Below are positions 11,009-19,789 of a DNA stretch of 64,000 nt, piece by piece. The DNA comes from Arthrobacter terricola (lineage in GTDB: Bacteria; Actinomycetota; Actinomycetes; Actinomycetales; Micrococcaceae). The DNA lies in contig NZ_SMRU01000004.1 of NCBI RefSeq assembly GCF_004354015.1, positions 1 through 64,000 on the forward strand, given 5' to 3'. The translations under genes and the position numbers were made by a program. The first letter of the stretch is position 1. Every line of letters begins with the position of its first letter. The notes beneath the pieces are model-generated. The model was not told where the DNA came from. It was given only the letters and a program-made list of their open reading frames with translations, and made no database searches.

Positions 11009-11068
11009 AAAACTGCGCGCGCGTCGCCCGAAAGCCAGCCAAAACTGCGCGCGCGTCGCCCGAAAGCC
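11009..11068. repeat. 28-bp direct repeat, two copies with a 4-bp spacer
   Basis: The 28 bases 11009-11036 recur exactly at 11041-11068, four bases apart. The unit begins AAAACTGCGCGCGCGT and ends in CGAAAGCC. It fills the gap between the acyltransferase stop (11071) and the uvrC promoter. The unit is not itself a stem-loop apart from its GCGCGC core. Function unknown; it could be a dispersed intergenic repeat or a protein-binding site. Confidence 0.85.
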
Positions 11069-11070
11069 TG

Positions 11071-11739
11071 CTATTCCGCGGACTTGCTTTGGTTGTAGCT
11101 CGTCGAGCGCTCTTGGCCGCTCAATGCTGCGATGGCATCCATGATCTTGTCCGTCACTTCGCGTCGGGCCGGCAGCGAGTGGTCCGGACCGGTCTTCTCG
11201 AAGTACAACGGCTCCCCCACCTTCATGATGAAGTGCTGCGGACGGACGGTATTGCGGTCTACCGGCTGCAATTGGTCCGTTCCTATCAGTCCCACGGGAA
11301 TGACGGGCGCGCCGGTAGTCAACGCCAACCAGCCGACACCGGTGCGGCCGCGATAGAGCAGACCGTCGCGTGAACGGGTCCCCTCGGGATAGATGCCAAT
11401 GCCCCTGTTGTTCTCGAGGATGTCGAGGAGTGTCTTGAGCGCTTGGACGCTTGCCGCCTGTTCACCACGTTCAACCGGGATGGAGCCTACGGCTTGGAAG
11501 AAGGCCTTCATGGCCTGGCCTTTGAAGCCCTTGGTGGTGAAGTACTCGGCTTTGGCGAAGAAGGCTACGGGTCGAGGCATCAGCGCCTGGACGATAACGC
11601 TGTCGAGGAACGACAAATGGTTCGGGGCTACGATGAACGGGCCGTTCTTGGGAACATTTTCGAGCCCGACGACGGTGGGCCGGCACGTACCGGAAATCAG
11701 TCCTCGCGTAGTCCAACGGATGACATCAAAGGCTTCCAT
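11071..11739 (-). CDS. 1-acyl-sn-glycerol-3-phosphate acyltransferase (PlsC family)
   Basis: Members transfer an acyl chain to lysophosphatidate or a related acceptor at the inner face of the membrane. The 222 residues carry the acyltransferase block I NHLSFLD (NHxxxxD form), block II around GSIPVERG, block III YPEGTRSRDG and block IV VIPVGLIG. The ATG at 11739 has GAGGTG seven bases upstream; the GTG at 11754 would contain that site. It overlaps the upstream HAD gene by 14 bases, suggesting coupled translation. The exact acceptor is not known. Confidence 0.88.
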   Translation of the reverse strand: MEAFDVIRWTTRGLISGTCRPTVVGLENVPKNGPFIVAPNHLSFLDSVIVQALMPRPVAFFAKAEYFTTKGFKGQAMKAFFQAVGSIPVERGEQAASVQALKTLLDILENNRGIGIYPEGTRSRDGLLYRGRTGVGWLALTTGAPVIPVGLIGTDQLQPVDRNTVRPQHFIMKVGEPLYFEKTGPDHSLPARREVTDKIMDAIAALSGQERSTSYNQSKSAE

Positions 11740-12442
11740 CGTTCTGCACCTCACTCAGTGCCGCCGCGCGGACAGCGTCAAGTTCCTCGATCTTCTTCAG
11801 CAGCTGCGCCGTGGTATCCACCACCGCGACGGCCCCTGCCATCTGAAGTTCGCCGTCGGGCGCAAATCCCCAAGTGACGCCGATGCAGTCAAGTCCGTTG
11901 GCCATGGCACCGGCAACATCCTGGTGCCTGTCTCCCACCATCACGGCCGGCTGGCACTTCAGGGTGGCAAGCGCCGCACCCACGATTTCCACTTTTCCGG
12001 GAGCCGTATTGGCCGCCATGGATTCATCGTCCGAGGCGCCGCAAATGGAGACGAAATACTCGGCGATCCCGTGATGCTCAAGAACGATGCGCGCCAAGCC
12101 CTGCGGCTTTTGCGTGGCCACCGCGACGGGGCGGCGCGAGAGCGCAAAAAACTCCAGCAGTTCATCGATGCCGGGGTAGAGCCGGCTTTGCCCGATGCCC
12201 ACGGAACGGTAGTAGCTGCGATAGATGTCGATAACCTCGTCGACCTTCGCGGCGGGAACCCCGGCAATGTGCTCGAGGGAATCGCTGAGCTTGGGGCCCA
12301 CCATGGAATCCAGCACCGATTGTTCGGGGATTGGAAGGCCAACTTCACCCAGCGCAGCGGCGATTCCGCCGGTTATTCCGCCTGCAGGATCGACAAGGGT
12401 GCCGTCCAGATCGAAGATTACGGGCACCATTGTTTGAGTCAC
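11726..12442 (-). CDS. HAD-family phosphatase, phosphoglycolate phosphatase-like
   Basis: The 238 residues have the HAD signature motifs: VIFDLDGTLVD near the N-terminus (nucleophile Asp and general acid Asp), a VATQKP motif II, the Lys region APGKVEI and VGDRHQDVAGA as motif IV. The helical cap between motifs I and II is type C1 as in Gph/PgmB. Substrate is unknown. The stop codon lies inside the start of the acyltransferase gene, so a role in phospholipid or glycerol-phosphate metabolism is possible but unproven. Confidence 0.85.
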   Translation of the reverse strand: MTQTMVPVIFDLDGTLVDPAGGITGGIAAALGEVGLPIPEQSVLDSMVGPKLSDSLEHIAGVPAAKVDEVIDIYRSYYRSVGIGQSRLYPGIDELLEFFALSRRPVAVATQKPQGLARIVLEHHGIAEYFVSICGASDDESMAANTAPGKVEIVGAALATLKCQPAVMVGDRHQDVAGAMANGLDCIGVTWGFAPDGELQMAGAVAVVDTTAQLLKKIEELDAVRAAALSEVQNDGSL

Positions 12443-12490
12443 CGGGTTAGTTTCTCACGAGTTGAGGCATGCCTGAAACTCACATGCCGG

Positions 12491-12527
12491 CCGGGGAATA
12501 CATTGGCAACCTTTGAATATTCCCCGG
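12491..12527 (-). terminator. 10-bp inverted repeat between uvrA and the HAD gene
   Basis: CCGGGGAATA (12491-12500) and TATTCCCCGG (12518-12527) are perfect arms with a 17-base loop, 13 bases after the uvrA stop. There is no T run; likely an end or attenuation structure for the uvrA transcript. Confidence 0.5.
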
Positions 12528-12540
12528 CGCAAGCTCCCAA

Positions 12541-15468
12541 CTAGCCCAGAATTTCCGCGAGGAACGTGGCGGTGTGGCTGTCCGAAGACTTTGCTACCTG
12601 TTCGGGCGTGCCGGTTGCCACGATCCGGCCACCGCCGGAACCGCCGTTGGGACCGAGGTCCACAATCCAGTCGGCGGACTTGATGACATCGAGGTTGTGC
12701 TCGATGGTGATCACGGTATTTCCCTTGTCCACCAGTCCCTGGAGGACAAGAAGCAGCTTCCGGATGTCCTCGAAATGCAAACCGGTGGTGGGTTCGTCCA
12801 GGACGTAGACGCTGCGGCCGTTCGAGCGCTTCTGCAATTCCGAAGCAAGTTTCACCCGCTGCGCCTCACCGCCTGACAGCGTGGTGGCGGGCTGTCCCAG
12901 CCGCACATAGCCCAAGCCGACGTCGACAAGGGTGTTCAAGTGCCGGGCTATCGGCGTGAACGCCGCAAAGAACCCGGCCGCCTCTTCAATGGGCATGTTG
13001 AGGACATCGGCGATGGTCTTGCCCTTGTAGTGGACCTCGAGGGTCTCCCGATTGTAGCGCGCACCGTGGCACACTTCGCACGGAACATACACATCCGGCA
13101 GGAAGTTCATCTCGATCTTCAACGTGCCGTCACCCGAGCAGGCCTCGCAGCGTCCGCCCTTGACATTGAAGGAGAACCGGCCGGGTTGGTAGCCGCGTAC
13201 TTTTGCTTCAGTGGTCTCGGCAAAGAGCTTACGGATGTTGTCGAACACCCCTGTGTACGTGGCCGGGTTGGAACGCGGAGTCCGTCCGATGGGACTCTGG
13301 TCCACGTGGACCACCTTGTCGAGGTGCTCAAGTCCCATCACGGACTTATGCCGTCCTGCCACCTGCTTGGCGCCATTGAGCTTGTTCGCGAGCACCTTGT
13401 ACAGAATCTCGTTCACCAAGGTGGACTTTCCGGAGCCACTCACTCCGGTGACAGCGGTGAAGAGGCCAAGCGGGAAGGTCGCGTCAACGTTGTTCAGGTT
13501 GTTCTCACGGGCGCCGACGACCTTCAGCTCGCGCTTCTTGTCGTACTTGCGGCGCTTCGCCGGAACGTCGATCTTCCGCCGGCCGGACAAGTAGTCGCCC
13601 GTCAGGGAATCCTTATTCTCCAACAATGCCTTGTAGGAACCGGAATGGACCACCTGGCCACCGTGTTCACCGGCACCGGGTCCGATGTCCACCACCCAGT
13701 CGGCCTCGTGGATAGTGTCCTCGTCGTGTTCGACGACGATCAGGGTATTCCCGAGGTCACGAAGCCGGGTGAGCGTTTCGATGAGCCGGCGGTTGTCCTT
13801 CTGGTGCAAACCGATGGACGGTTCGTCAAGCACGTACAGCACACCGACCAGCCCGGAACCGATCTGCGTCGCCAGGCGGATGCGCTGGGCTTCACCACCG
13901 GACAAAGTTCCGGACGGGCGCTCCAAATTGAGGTATTCAAGCCCGACGTCGAGCAAGAACGTGAGCCGGGCCTGGATCTCCTTGAGCACCTGGTGGGCGA
14001 TCTGCGCCTCACGTTCGGTGAGCGTGAGGCCACCGAGGAACGCTGCGCAATCACGCATGGGCAGGGCCGAAACCTCCGCGATGGACTTCCCGTTGATCAG
14101 TACCGACAGCGACGCCGGGTTGAGCCGGGCACCGTTGCAAGCGGGGCAAGGAATCTGCCGCATGTATTCTTCGTAGCGGTCGCGCGCCCAGTCGGAGTCC
14201 GTTTCGCCGTGCTTCCGGTGGACATACTGGATAGCGCCTTCGAATCCGGTACTGTACTTGCGCTCGCGCCCAAAGCGGTTGCGGTATTGGACCACCACTT
14301 TGTGGTCCTTGCCGTGCAGCACAGTATTCCGGACATCCTTGGGCAGCTTCTCCCATGGCGTGTCCATCGAGAAGCCAAGCTCGAAGGCGAGGCCGTCCAA
14401 CAGCCTGTTCCAGTACTCCGTGGTGGCTGTACCCAACGACCAAGGCGCGATGGCGCCTTCGTTCAAGGAGAGCTCCGGATTGGGAACCACGAGTTCTTCG
14501 TCAACCTCGAGCTTGGTGCCGATGCCACTGCAGGCTGCACACGCGCCGAACGGGTTGTTGAAGGAGAACGAGCGGGGTTCGATCTCGTCGATGGCCAAGG
14601 GGTGTTCGTTGGGGCAAGCGAGGTTCTCGGAGAATGCCCGGATCCGGGCGGGATCTTCCGCGTCGAGATCCACGAATTCGACCAGGACGCGGCCCTCGGC
14701 GAGGCCGAGAGCCGTCTCGATCGAGTCGGTGAGGCGCTGGCTGATACCCTCCTTGACCACCAGTCGGTCCACCACCACTTCGATGGAGTGCTTGAACTGC
14801 TTGCCGAGCTTGGGCGGGTCGGTCAATTGGACAAGCTCGCCGTCCACTCGCGCCCGGGAATAGCCCTTTGCGCTGAGCTCCTTGAAGAGATCAACGAATT
14901 CGCCCTTGCGTCCGCGCACCACCGGGGCGAGGACCTGGAACCGGGTGCCGCCCTCGAGTTCCAGCAATTGGTCGACGATCTGCTGCGGCGTCTGCCGGGT
15001 GATTGGCTCATGGCACACCGGGCAGTGCGGCCTCCCGACGCGGGCCCACAGGAGTCGCATGTAGTCGTAGATCTCGGTGATGGTGCCCACCGTGGACCGC
15101 GGGTTCTTGCTCGTGGACTTCTGGTCGATGGAGACTGCCGGGGAAAGGCCCTCGATGAAATCGACGTCCGGTTTGTCCACTTGGCCGAGGAACTGGCGGG
15201 CATAGGCCGACAATGATTCCACGTAACGGCGCTGGCCCTCGGCAAAAATGGTGTCGAATGCCAGGGACGACTTCCCCGATCCGGAAAGTCCGGTGAACAC
15301 GATCATGGCGTCCCGGGGAAGGTCGAGATCGACGTTCCTGAGGTTGTGTTCGCGGGCTCCCTTGACGACGAGGCGCGACAGATCGTGCCGCACGGGCAGG
15401 TCAAGCTCCTGTGCGGAGATGCTTGTGATGGATTCGACGGCTGGTTCTTCAGCTACGGCTTTAGGCAC
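12541..15468 (-). CDS. uvrA: UvrABC system protein A (excinuclease ATPase)
   Basis: UvrA is the damage-recognition ATPase of nucleotide excision repair. The 975 residues contain two ABC ATPase modules: Walker [10 protein letters not shown] near residue 63 and GVSGSGKST near 670, each with an SGGEAQR signature and a VLDEPS/VLDEPT Walker B. Zinc-binding cysteines are seen in [19 protein letters not shown] and [11 protein letters not shown]. The GTG at 15468 has no ribosome site but lies six bases after TAGCAT. It has a non-conserved N-terminal tail of about 30 residues. Confidence 0.97.
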   Translation of the reverse strand: MPKAVAEEPAVESITSISAQELDLPVRHDLSRLVVKGAREHNLRNVDLDLPRDAMIVFTGLSGSGKSSLAFDTIFAEGQRRYVESLSAYARQFLGQVDKPDVDFIEGLSPAVSIDQKSTSKNPRSTVGTITEIYDYMRLLWARVGRPHCPVCHEPITRQTPQQIVDQLLELEGGTRFQVLAPVVRGRKGEFVDLFKELSAKGYSRARVDGELVQLTDPPKLGKQFKHSIEVVVDRLVVKEGISQRLTDSIETALGLAEGRVLVEFVDLDAEDPARIRAFSENLACPNEHPLAIDEIEPRSFSFNNPFGACAACSGIGTKLEVDEELVVPNPELSLNEGAIAPWSLGTATTEYWNRLLDGLAFELGFSMDTPWEKLPKDVRNTVLHGKDHKVVVQYRNRFGRERKYSTGFEGAIQYVHRKHGETDSDWARDRYEEYMRQIPCPACNGARLNPASLSVLINGKSIAEVSALPMRDCAAFLGGLTLTEREAQIAHQVLKEIQARLTFLLDVGLEYLNLERPSGTLSGGEAQRIRLATQIGSGLVGVLYVLDEPSIGLHQKDNRRLIETLTRLRDLGNTLIVVEHDEDTIHEADWVVDIGPGAGEHGGQVVHSGSYKALLENKDSLTGDYLSGRRKIDVPAKRRKYDKKRELKVVGARENNLNNVDATFPLGLFTAVTGVSGSGKSTLVNEILYKVLANKLNGAKQVAGRHKSVMGLEHLDKVVHVDQSPIGRTPRSNPATYTGVFDNIRKLFAETTEAKVRGYQPGRFSFNVKGGRCEACSGDGTLKIEMNFLPDVYVPCEVCHGARYNRETLEVHYKGKTIADVLNMPIEEAAGFFAAFTPIARHLNTLVDVGLGYVRLGQPATTLSGGEAQRVKLASELQKRSNGRSVYVLDEPTTGLHFEDIRKLLLVLQGLVDKGNTVITIEHNLDVIKSADWIVDLGPNGGSGGGRIVATGTPEQVAKSSDSHTATFLAEILG

Positions 15469-15480
15469 CCACTAATGCTA
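15469..15480 (-). promoter_or_regulatory. Predicted leaderless promoter of uvrA
   Basis: TAGCAT (15475-15480, minus strand) is exactly six bases before the GTG start. The 64-base gap to the upstream GntR gene has no Shine-Dalgarno-like sequence near this start. Confidence 0.55.
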
Positions 15481-15532
15481 ATCGAAAACTTCTTCGAATT
15501 TCCATGCGGCCTTGCTCACCTGCGGACAGGCG

Positions 15533-15913
15533 TCAATCGGCGTCGTAGGCCGCGGCCAGAAGCTGCACAGCCTCCGCGAAACTGGCGCCCTGGGCCTTGG
15601 CCGCAGCCGAATAGTCCGCTGCCACAGCTGCCAAGGCGCTCCACCGGTCGTCCCGTGCACACACGACTGTTCCGTTGCGTCCTCGGGTGGCCACGACACC
15701 TGCGGCTTCGAGTTCTTTGTAGGCGCGGGCCACAGTATGCGGAGCTACGTCCAACTGGTCGGCCAGGCCCCTTACGGCCGGAAGCCGCGTTCCAGCAGGC
15801 AGTGCTCCGCTGTCGGCGAGTTCGATGATCCGCAGCCGCAGCTGTTCATACAGCGCGACAGTGCTCGACTGGTTAGGGTGCCACGATCCTGGAAACCCGG
15901 CCGACGCGCTCAT
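15533..15913 (-). CDS. GntR-family transcriptional regulator, YtrA-like
   Basis: The 126 residues have an N-terminal winged helix-turn-helix (ALYEQLRLRIIELADSG, then LPAVRGLADQLDV and TVARAYKELEAAGVV) and only a short C-terminal tail, as in YtrA-type regulators, which usually control ABC transporters. Its ATG overlaps the stop of the upstream ABC gene by four bases (ATGA), so it is the third gene of the exporter operon and probably autoregulates it. Ligand unknown. Confidence 0.9.
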   Translation of the reverse strand: MSASAGFPGSWHPNQSSTVALYEQLRLRIIELADSGALPAGTRLPAVRGLADQLDVAPHTVARAYKELEAAGVVATRGRNGTVVCARDDRWSALAAVAADYSAAAKAQGASFAEAVQLLAAAYDAD

Positions 15914-17883
15914 GATGCCTCCCTCGTCCGATGGCTTGACCGTTGCCCATTGACTTGGGGCGCGCGATGCTTGGCAGCATGGGCTGGAACTGCCGCGAAC
16001 TCGCCGTCTCCCATGGCGAACTGCGCGTCGTGCAATCGGGCGTAGTACCCGCCCAGCTCCAACAGCGATTGATGTGTTCCGTGTTCGACGATCCGTCCAT
16101 GGTCCATGACGAGAATTAGATCAGCGTCGCGGATAGTGGACAAGCGGTGCGCAATGACGAAGGACGTCTTGTTGCTCCGCAGCCTGTGCATCGCTTGCCG
16201 GATCAGCACTTCGGTCCGGGTATCCACAGAGCTTGTGGCTTCATCCAGGATCAGGACGGGCCGCCCCGAGAGGCGCGCGCGGGCAATGCTGAGCAATTGC
16301 CGCTGTCCTTGGCTCAAGGGTTCGCCGCCATTGCTGAGCATCGTCGAGTACCCGTTGGGCAGCGAACGGACAAAGTGGTCCACGTGGCTGGCTTCCGCGG
16401 CCGCAACAATTTCCGCCTCGCTGGCTCCGGGAAGGCCGTACTCGATGTTCTCCCGGATGGTCCCGGTGAAAATCCACGGATCCTGGAGGACGACACCGAA
16501 GTTCCGGCGAAGCGCGTCCCGGTCCATTCCAGCGGTATCCGCGCCGTCGATGCTGATCCTTCCGGCGGCCGGTTCGCGGAAGCGCATAAGCAGGCTGACG
16601 AGGGTGGTCTTGCCGGCACCCGTGTGTCCCACGATGGCAACCGTTTCGCCGGGCTCGACCCGGAAGGTCAGGTCCTCGATGAGGGGCATCTCCGGCAGGT
16701 AGCTGAACGAAACGTGCTCAAAGGAAACCTGCCCGGCGGTGATTTCCACGGCATCCGTGGTGTCCGGGACGCCGCGCCCCACGGCAGTGGCGCCAGGGCC
16801 GACGTCGAACGCTGCTTTGGGGCGCACCGTGGCACCCGCGCCGGTCCGAACTGCGGATGCGGCCTCGCCCGCGAGTTCCGGCGCGTCCAAAAGCTCGAAG
16901 ACCCGGCCGGCGGACACCGCACAGGACTGCAGCACCTGTGCCATGCCGCCAATCTGGCCCAGTGGCTGGCTGAACAGGCGATTGAACTGGATGAACGCTT
17001 GGATCCCGCCAATGCTCATGGCGCCGGCGAGGAACTGCAGGCCTCCCACGATGGCGACCCCCACGTAACTGGCGTTCGAGACAAACGCCATGAGCGGAAT
17101 GATCAGTCCGGAGGCGAACTGGGCCTTGGAACTGGCGGAATACAGCCCTTCGTTGTGCACTGCGAAACGCTTCGCCATCATTTCCTGGGCGCCGAAGAGC
17201 TTGATGGTCTCGTGGCCGGTGGCGGTTTCCTCGACCAACGCGTTGACGTCGCCCGTGGCCTCCCATTGCCGGACGAAGTGCTTTTGGGATCTTCGTGTCA
17301 CGACCACCGAGGCCAGCGCGGACAGTGGAACCGCCATGAGCGATACCAGGGCAAGCACGGGCGAGAGGAGCAGCATCATGCCTAGGGAAGCGATGACCAT
17401 CAACGTGGACGTCAGGAGCTGGGCAAGAAGCTGGTTCAGTGTTTGCGCCACGTTGTCGAGGTCGTTGGTGGCGCGGCTGAGCACATCGCCGCGGGCCTGC
17501 CCGTCGTAGTACGAGACAGGGAGTCGATGCAGCTTCGCTTCCACCGCCTCGCGAAGATCGTGCGCAAGCAGTTGGACAGCCCGGGCGTTGAGCCGGCCTT
17601 GTGCCCAGCTGAGCAGGGCCGAGCCGGCGTACATCAAGGCCGCCACAAGAAGGAGGGCTACAAAACGGCCGGTGTCGAACCGGGCGCCAAACACTGTGTC
17701 CGCGATAACGTCGGTTGCGTCGCCGAGGATCTTGGGAGCAGCGACGTTGAGCGTGACGAAGCCGCAAATGCAAAGAATCGCGGCCGTCATGATTCCGCGG
17801 GCGGGCTTCAGGAGGCCGGCGAGCCGGAGAAGCGCCCCGAGCGGCTTTTCCGAGTTGGTCCGGCGCGTGTTGTCGCTGCTCAC
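15910..17883 (-). CDS. ABC exporter half-transporter with the competent ATP site
   Basis: The 657 residues contain an N-terminal six-helix exporter membrane domain (about 30-330) and a C-terminal ATPase. Walker A is IVGHTGAGKTT, Walker B VLILDEATSSVD with the catalytic Glu, and the switch His is in VIAHRLST, so this half is catalytically complete. Its signature is the variant LSQGQ. A linker of about 50 residues rich in Ala, Gly and Thr precedes the ATPase. It overlaps the neighbouring half-transporter by four bases (GTGA), so the two likely form a heterodimer. Substrate unknown; multidrug or lipid export is plausible. Confidence 0.9.
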   Translation of the reverse strand: MSSDNTRRTNSEKPLGALLRLAGLLKPARGIMTAAILCICGFVTLNVAAPKILGDATDVIADTVFGARFDTGRFVALLLVAALMYAGSALLSWAQGRLNARAVQLLAHDLREAVEAKLHRLPVSYYDGQARGDVLSRATNDLDNVAQTLNQLLAQLLTSTLMVIASLGMMLLLSPVLALVSLMAVPLSALASVVVTRRSQKHFVRQWEATGDVNALVEETATGHETIKLFGAQEMMAKRFAVHNEGLYSASSKAQFASGLIIPLMAFVSNASYVGVAIVGGLQFLAGAMSIGGIQAFIQFNRLFSQPLGQIGGMAQVLQSCAVSAGRVFELLDAPELAGEAASAVRTGAGATVRPKAAFDVGPGATAVGRGVPDTTDAVEITAGQVSFEHVSFSYLPEMPLIEDLTFRVEPGETVAIVGHTGAGKTTLVSLLMRFREPAAGRISIDGADTAGMDRDALRRNFGVVLQDPWIFTGTIRENIEYGLPGASEAEIVAAAEASHVDHFVRSLPNGYSTMLSNGGEPLSQGQRQLLSIARARLSGRPVLILDEATSSVDTRTEVLIRQAMHRLRSNKTSFVIAHRLSTIRDADLILVMDHGRIVEHGTHQSLLELGGYYARLHDAQFAMGDGEFAAVPAHAAKHRAPQVNGQRSSHRTREAS

Positions 17884-19619
17884 GCGGATTCCGTTTCCAG
17901 CTGGGAGGCGACAATCTCCCGGTACACTTCCGAGGAATCCAACAATTCATGGTGGGTTCCGTGCGCCACCAAACGGCCCTCGTCAATGACCAGGATCTGG
18001 TCCGCCGAGACAATCGTGTTGACCCGCTGCGCGACAATCAGCACGATCGCGTTGGCCAGTTCCGGTTCGAGGGCGTCCCGCAGCCGTGCCTCGGTGACGG
18101 TGTCCAGGGCGGAAAAACTGTCGTCGAACACATAGACCGATGCCGGCCTCAGGATGGCCCGCGCGATGCTTAAACGCTGGCGTTGGCCACCGGAGAAGTT
18201 TGCGCCACCTTGCGACAACGCGGTGTCCATGCCATCCGGAAGCTGGGCGACGAAATCGGCGGCTTGGGCCGTCTCAAGCGCGTGCCACAACTGGGCATCG
18301 GTGGCCGAGGGATGCGACAGCCGCAGGTTTTCCGCGATGGTGCCGCGGAAGAACCAGGACTCCTGGGGCACGACGGCGATCTTCCGGCGCAAAGTCGCTA
18401 GCGGAATAGTCGCGGTATCCCGGCCATTCAGAGAGATCGTTCCGCTGCTCGGATCGAGCAGTCGCGGCACAAGCGTCACAACGGTCGACTTGCCGCTGCC
18501 GGTTGCGCCGATGACCGCCGTCGTGGTTCCCGGCAGTGCCGTGAAAGTCACACCGTCCAGCACCCGCGCCTCCGCCCCCGGATAGGCGAAGCTGACGTTG
18601 TCGAAACACAACCCCGGACACGGGCCAACGGCCGTGCCCATCTCCGCTGCGCGTTCCGAAAGGACATGTTCGGACTCCGTCGCGAGGACCTCGGTGACGC
18701 GTTCCGCGCTGACTGTGGCGCGGGGGGCGGTACTCAAAACGTACATCGCCATCATGATCGCGAGGAGGATCTGCATGATGTAGGCGATGAACGCGGTAAG
18801 GGCGCCCAACTGCATCTGTCCCGCAACGATGCGGTGTCCGCCGAGCCACACCACTCCGGCTGAAGAGAGGTTGACGACGATCATCACGAGAGGGAGCATC
18901 GCGGCGACAATCCGGGCGGAGCGGAGGTTGTTGGTGGTGAGGGCTTCGTTTGCGGTCTCGAAGCGCCGCATCTCCATCGGCTGGCGGACAAACGCCCGGA
19001 TGACCGCCGTGCCAAGGATCTGCTCACGGATCACGGAGTTCATCCGGTCCACGAGGCCTTGACCTTCACGATAAAGGGGAACGAGCTTGCGGACAATCAA
19101 CAGCATGATGGCCAGCAAGACCGGAATGATGGCGAACACGATCCAGGACATGGCGACGTCTTGTTGGACCGCGAGGATCACGCCACCGATTCCCATGACC
19201 GGTGCGGCGACCAGCATGCTGAAGACGAGCACCGTGATGTTCTGCAACTGCAGCACGTCATTCGTAGTCCTCACCACAAGGCTGGCGGGACCGAATGCCG
19301 CGACATCCTGGTCGGGCAAGGAATGCATCTTGTCGAACAGCTCCCGCCGGAGGCCGCGGCCCACCTTCATAGCCACCACGGCGCCGAGGTAGCCGGCCAC
19401 GACGGCGGCAAGCACCTGGACGACGGTGAGCACCAACATCCAGGTACCCAACCGAAGGATCACGTCGCTGTTCCCGGCGACCAGTCCGTCGTCGACGATT
19501 TTCGCGTTGATGGTGGGCAGCAGGAGCGTGGCCGCGATCTGCACCAACTGCAGGAGGACAATCGCGAGGACGTGGGCCTTGTGGGGGGCAAGGCGCTGCA
19601 GCAGGAAAGATGCCAGCAC
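17880..19619 (-). CDS. ABC exporter half-transporter with a degenerate ATP site
   Basis: From the GTG at 19619 (GGAGG four bases upstream) the protein is 579 residues: a six-helix membrane domain followed by an ATPase with Walker A VIGATGSGKST and signature FSGGQ. The Walker B is VYVFDDSFSALD, with Asp where the catalytic Glu should be, and the switch histidine is replaced by Gln in VAQRVNT. Both changes are typical of the weak site in heterodimeric exporters such as TM287/288. It is the first gene of the operon with the second half-transporter and the GntR regulator. Longer starts up to 19688 lack a ribosome site. Confidence 0.9.
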   Translation of the reverse strand: MLASFLLQRLAPHKAHVLAIVLLQLVQIAATLLLPTINAKIVDDGLVAGNSDVILRLGTWMLVLTVVQVLAAVVAGYLGAVVAMKVGRGLRRELFDKMHSLPDQDVAAFGPASLVVRTTNDVLQLQNITVLVFSMLVAAPVMGIGGVILAVQQDVAMSWIVFAIIPVLLAIMLLIVRKLVPLYREGQGLVDRMNSVIREQILGTAVIRAFVRQPMEMRRFETANEALTTNNLRSARIVAAMLPLVMIVVNLSSAGVVWLGGHRIVAGQMQLGALTAFIAYIMQILLAIMMAMYVLSTAPRATVSAERVTEVLATESEHVLSERAAEMGTAVGPCPGLCFDNVSFAYPGAEARVLDGVTFTALPGTTTAVIGATGSGKSTVVTLVPRLLDPSSGTISLNGRDTATIPLATLRRKIAVVPQESWFFRGTIAENLRLSHPSATDAQLWHALETAQAADFVAQLPDGMDTALSQGGANFSGGQRQRLSIARAILRPASVYVFDDSFSALDTVTEARLRDALEPELANAIVLIVAQRVNTIVSADQILVIDEGRLVAHGTHHELLDSSEVYREIVASQLETESA

Positions 19620-19789
19620 TTCGCCTCCATTCGTTGGTCTCCGCGCGAACGGACTCCTAACGATGCCGCCTCGCGATCGCGTTGTCATTCTAATTCAGAA
19701 ACTACCGGGAAACCGTGCACTTCCTGGTCTTTCGGATAGTCGCGGAACCGGCACCTGACCTGCCCGCGTCCCCACTAAGCTGGAAGGCA

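Noticed and set aside
12940..15216. A 758-codon open frame on the plus strand
   Set aside because: It is the antisense shadow of uvrA, whose ATPase and zinc motifs are unmistakable.
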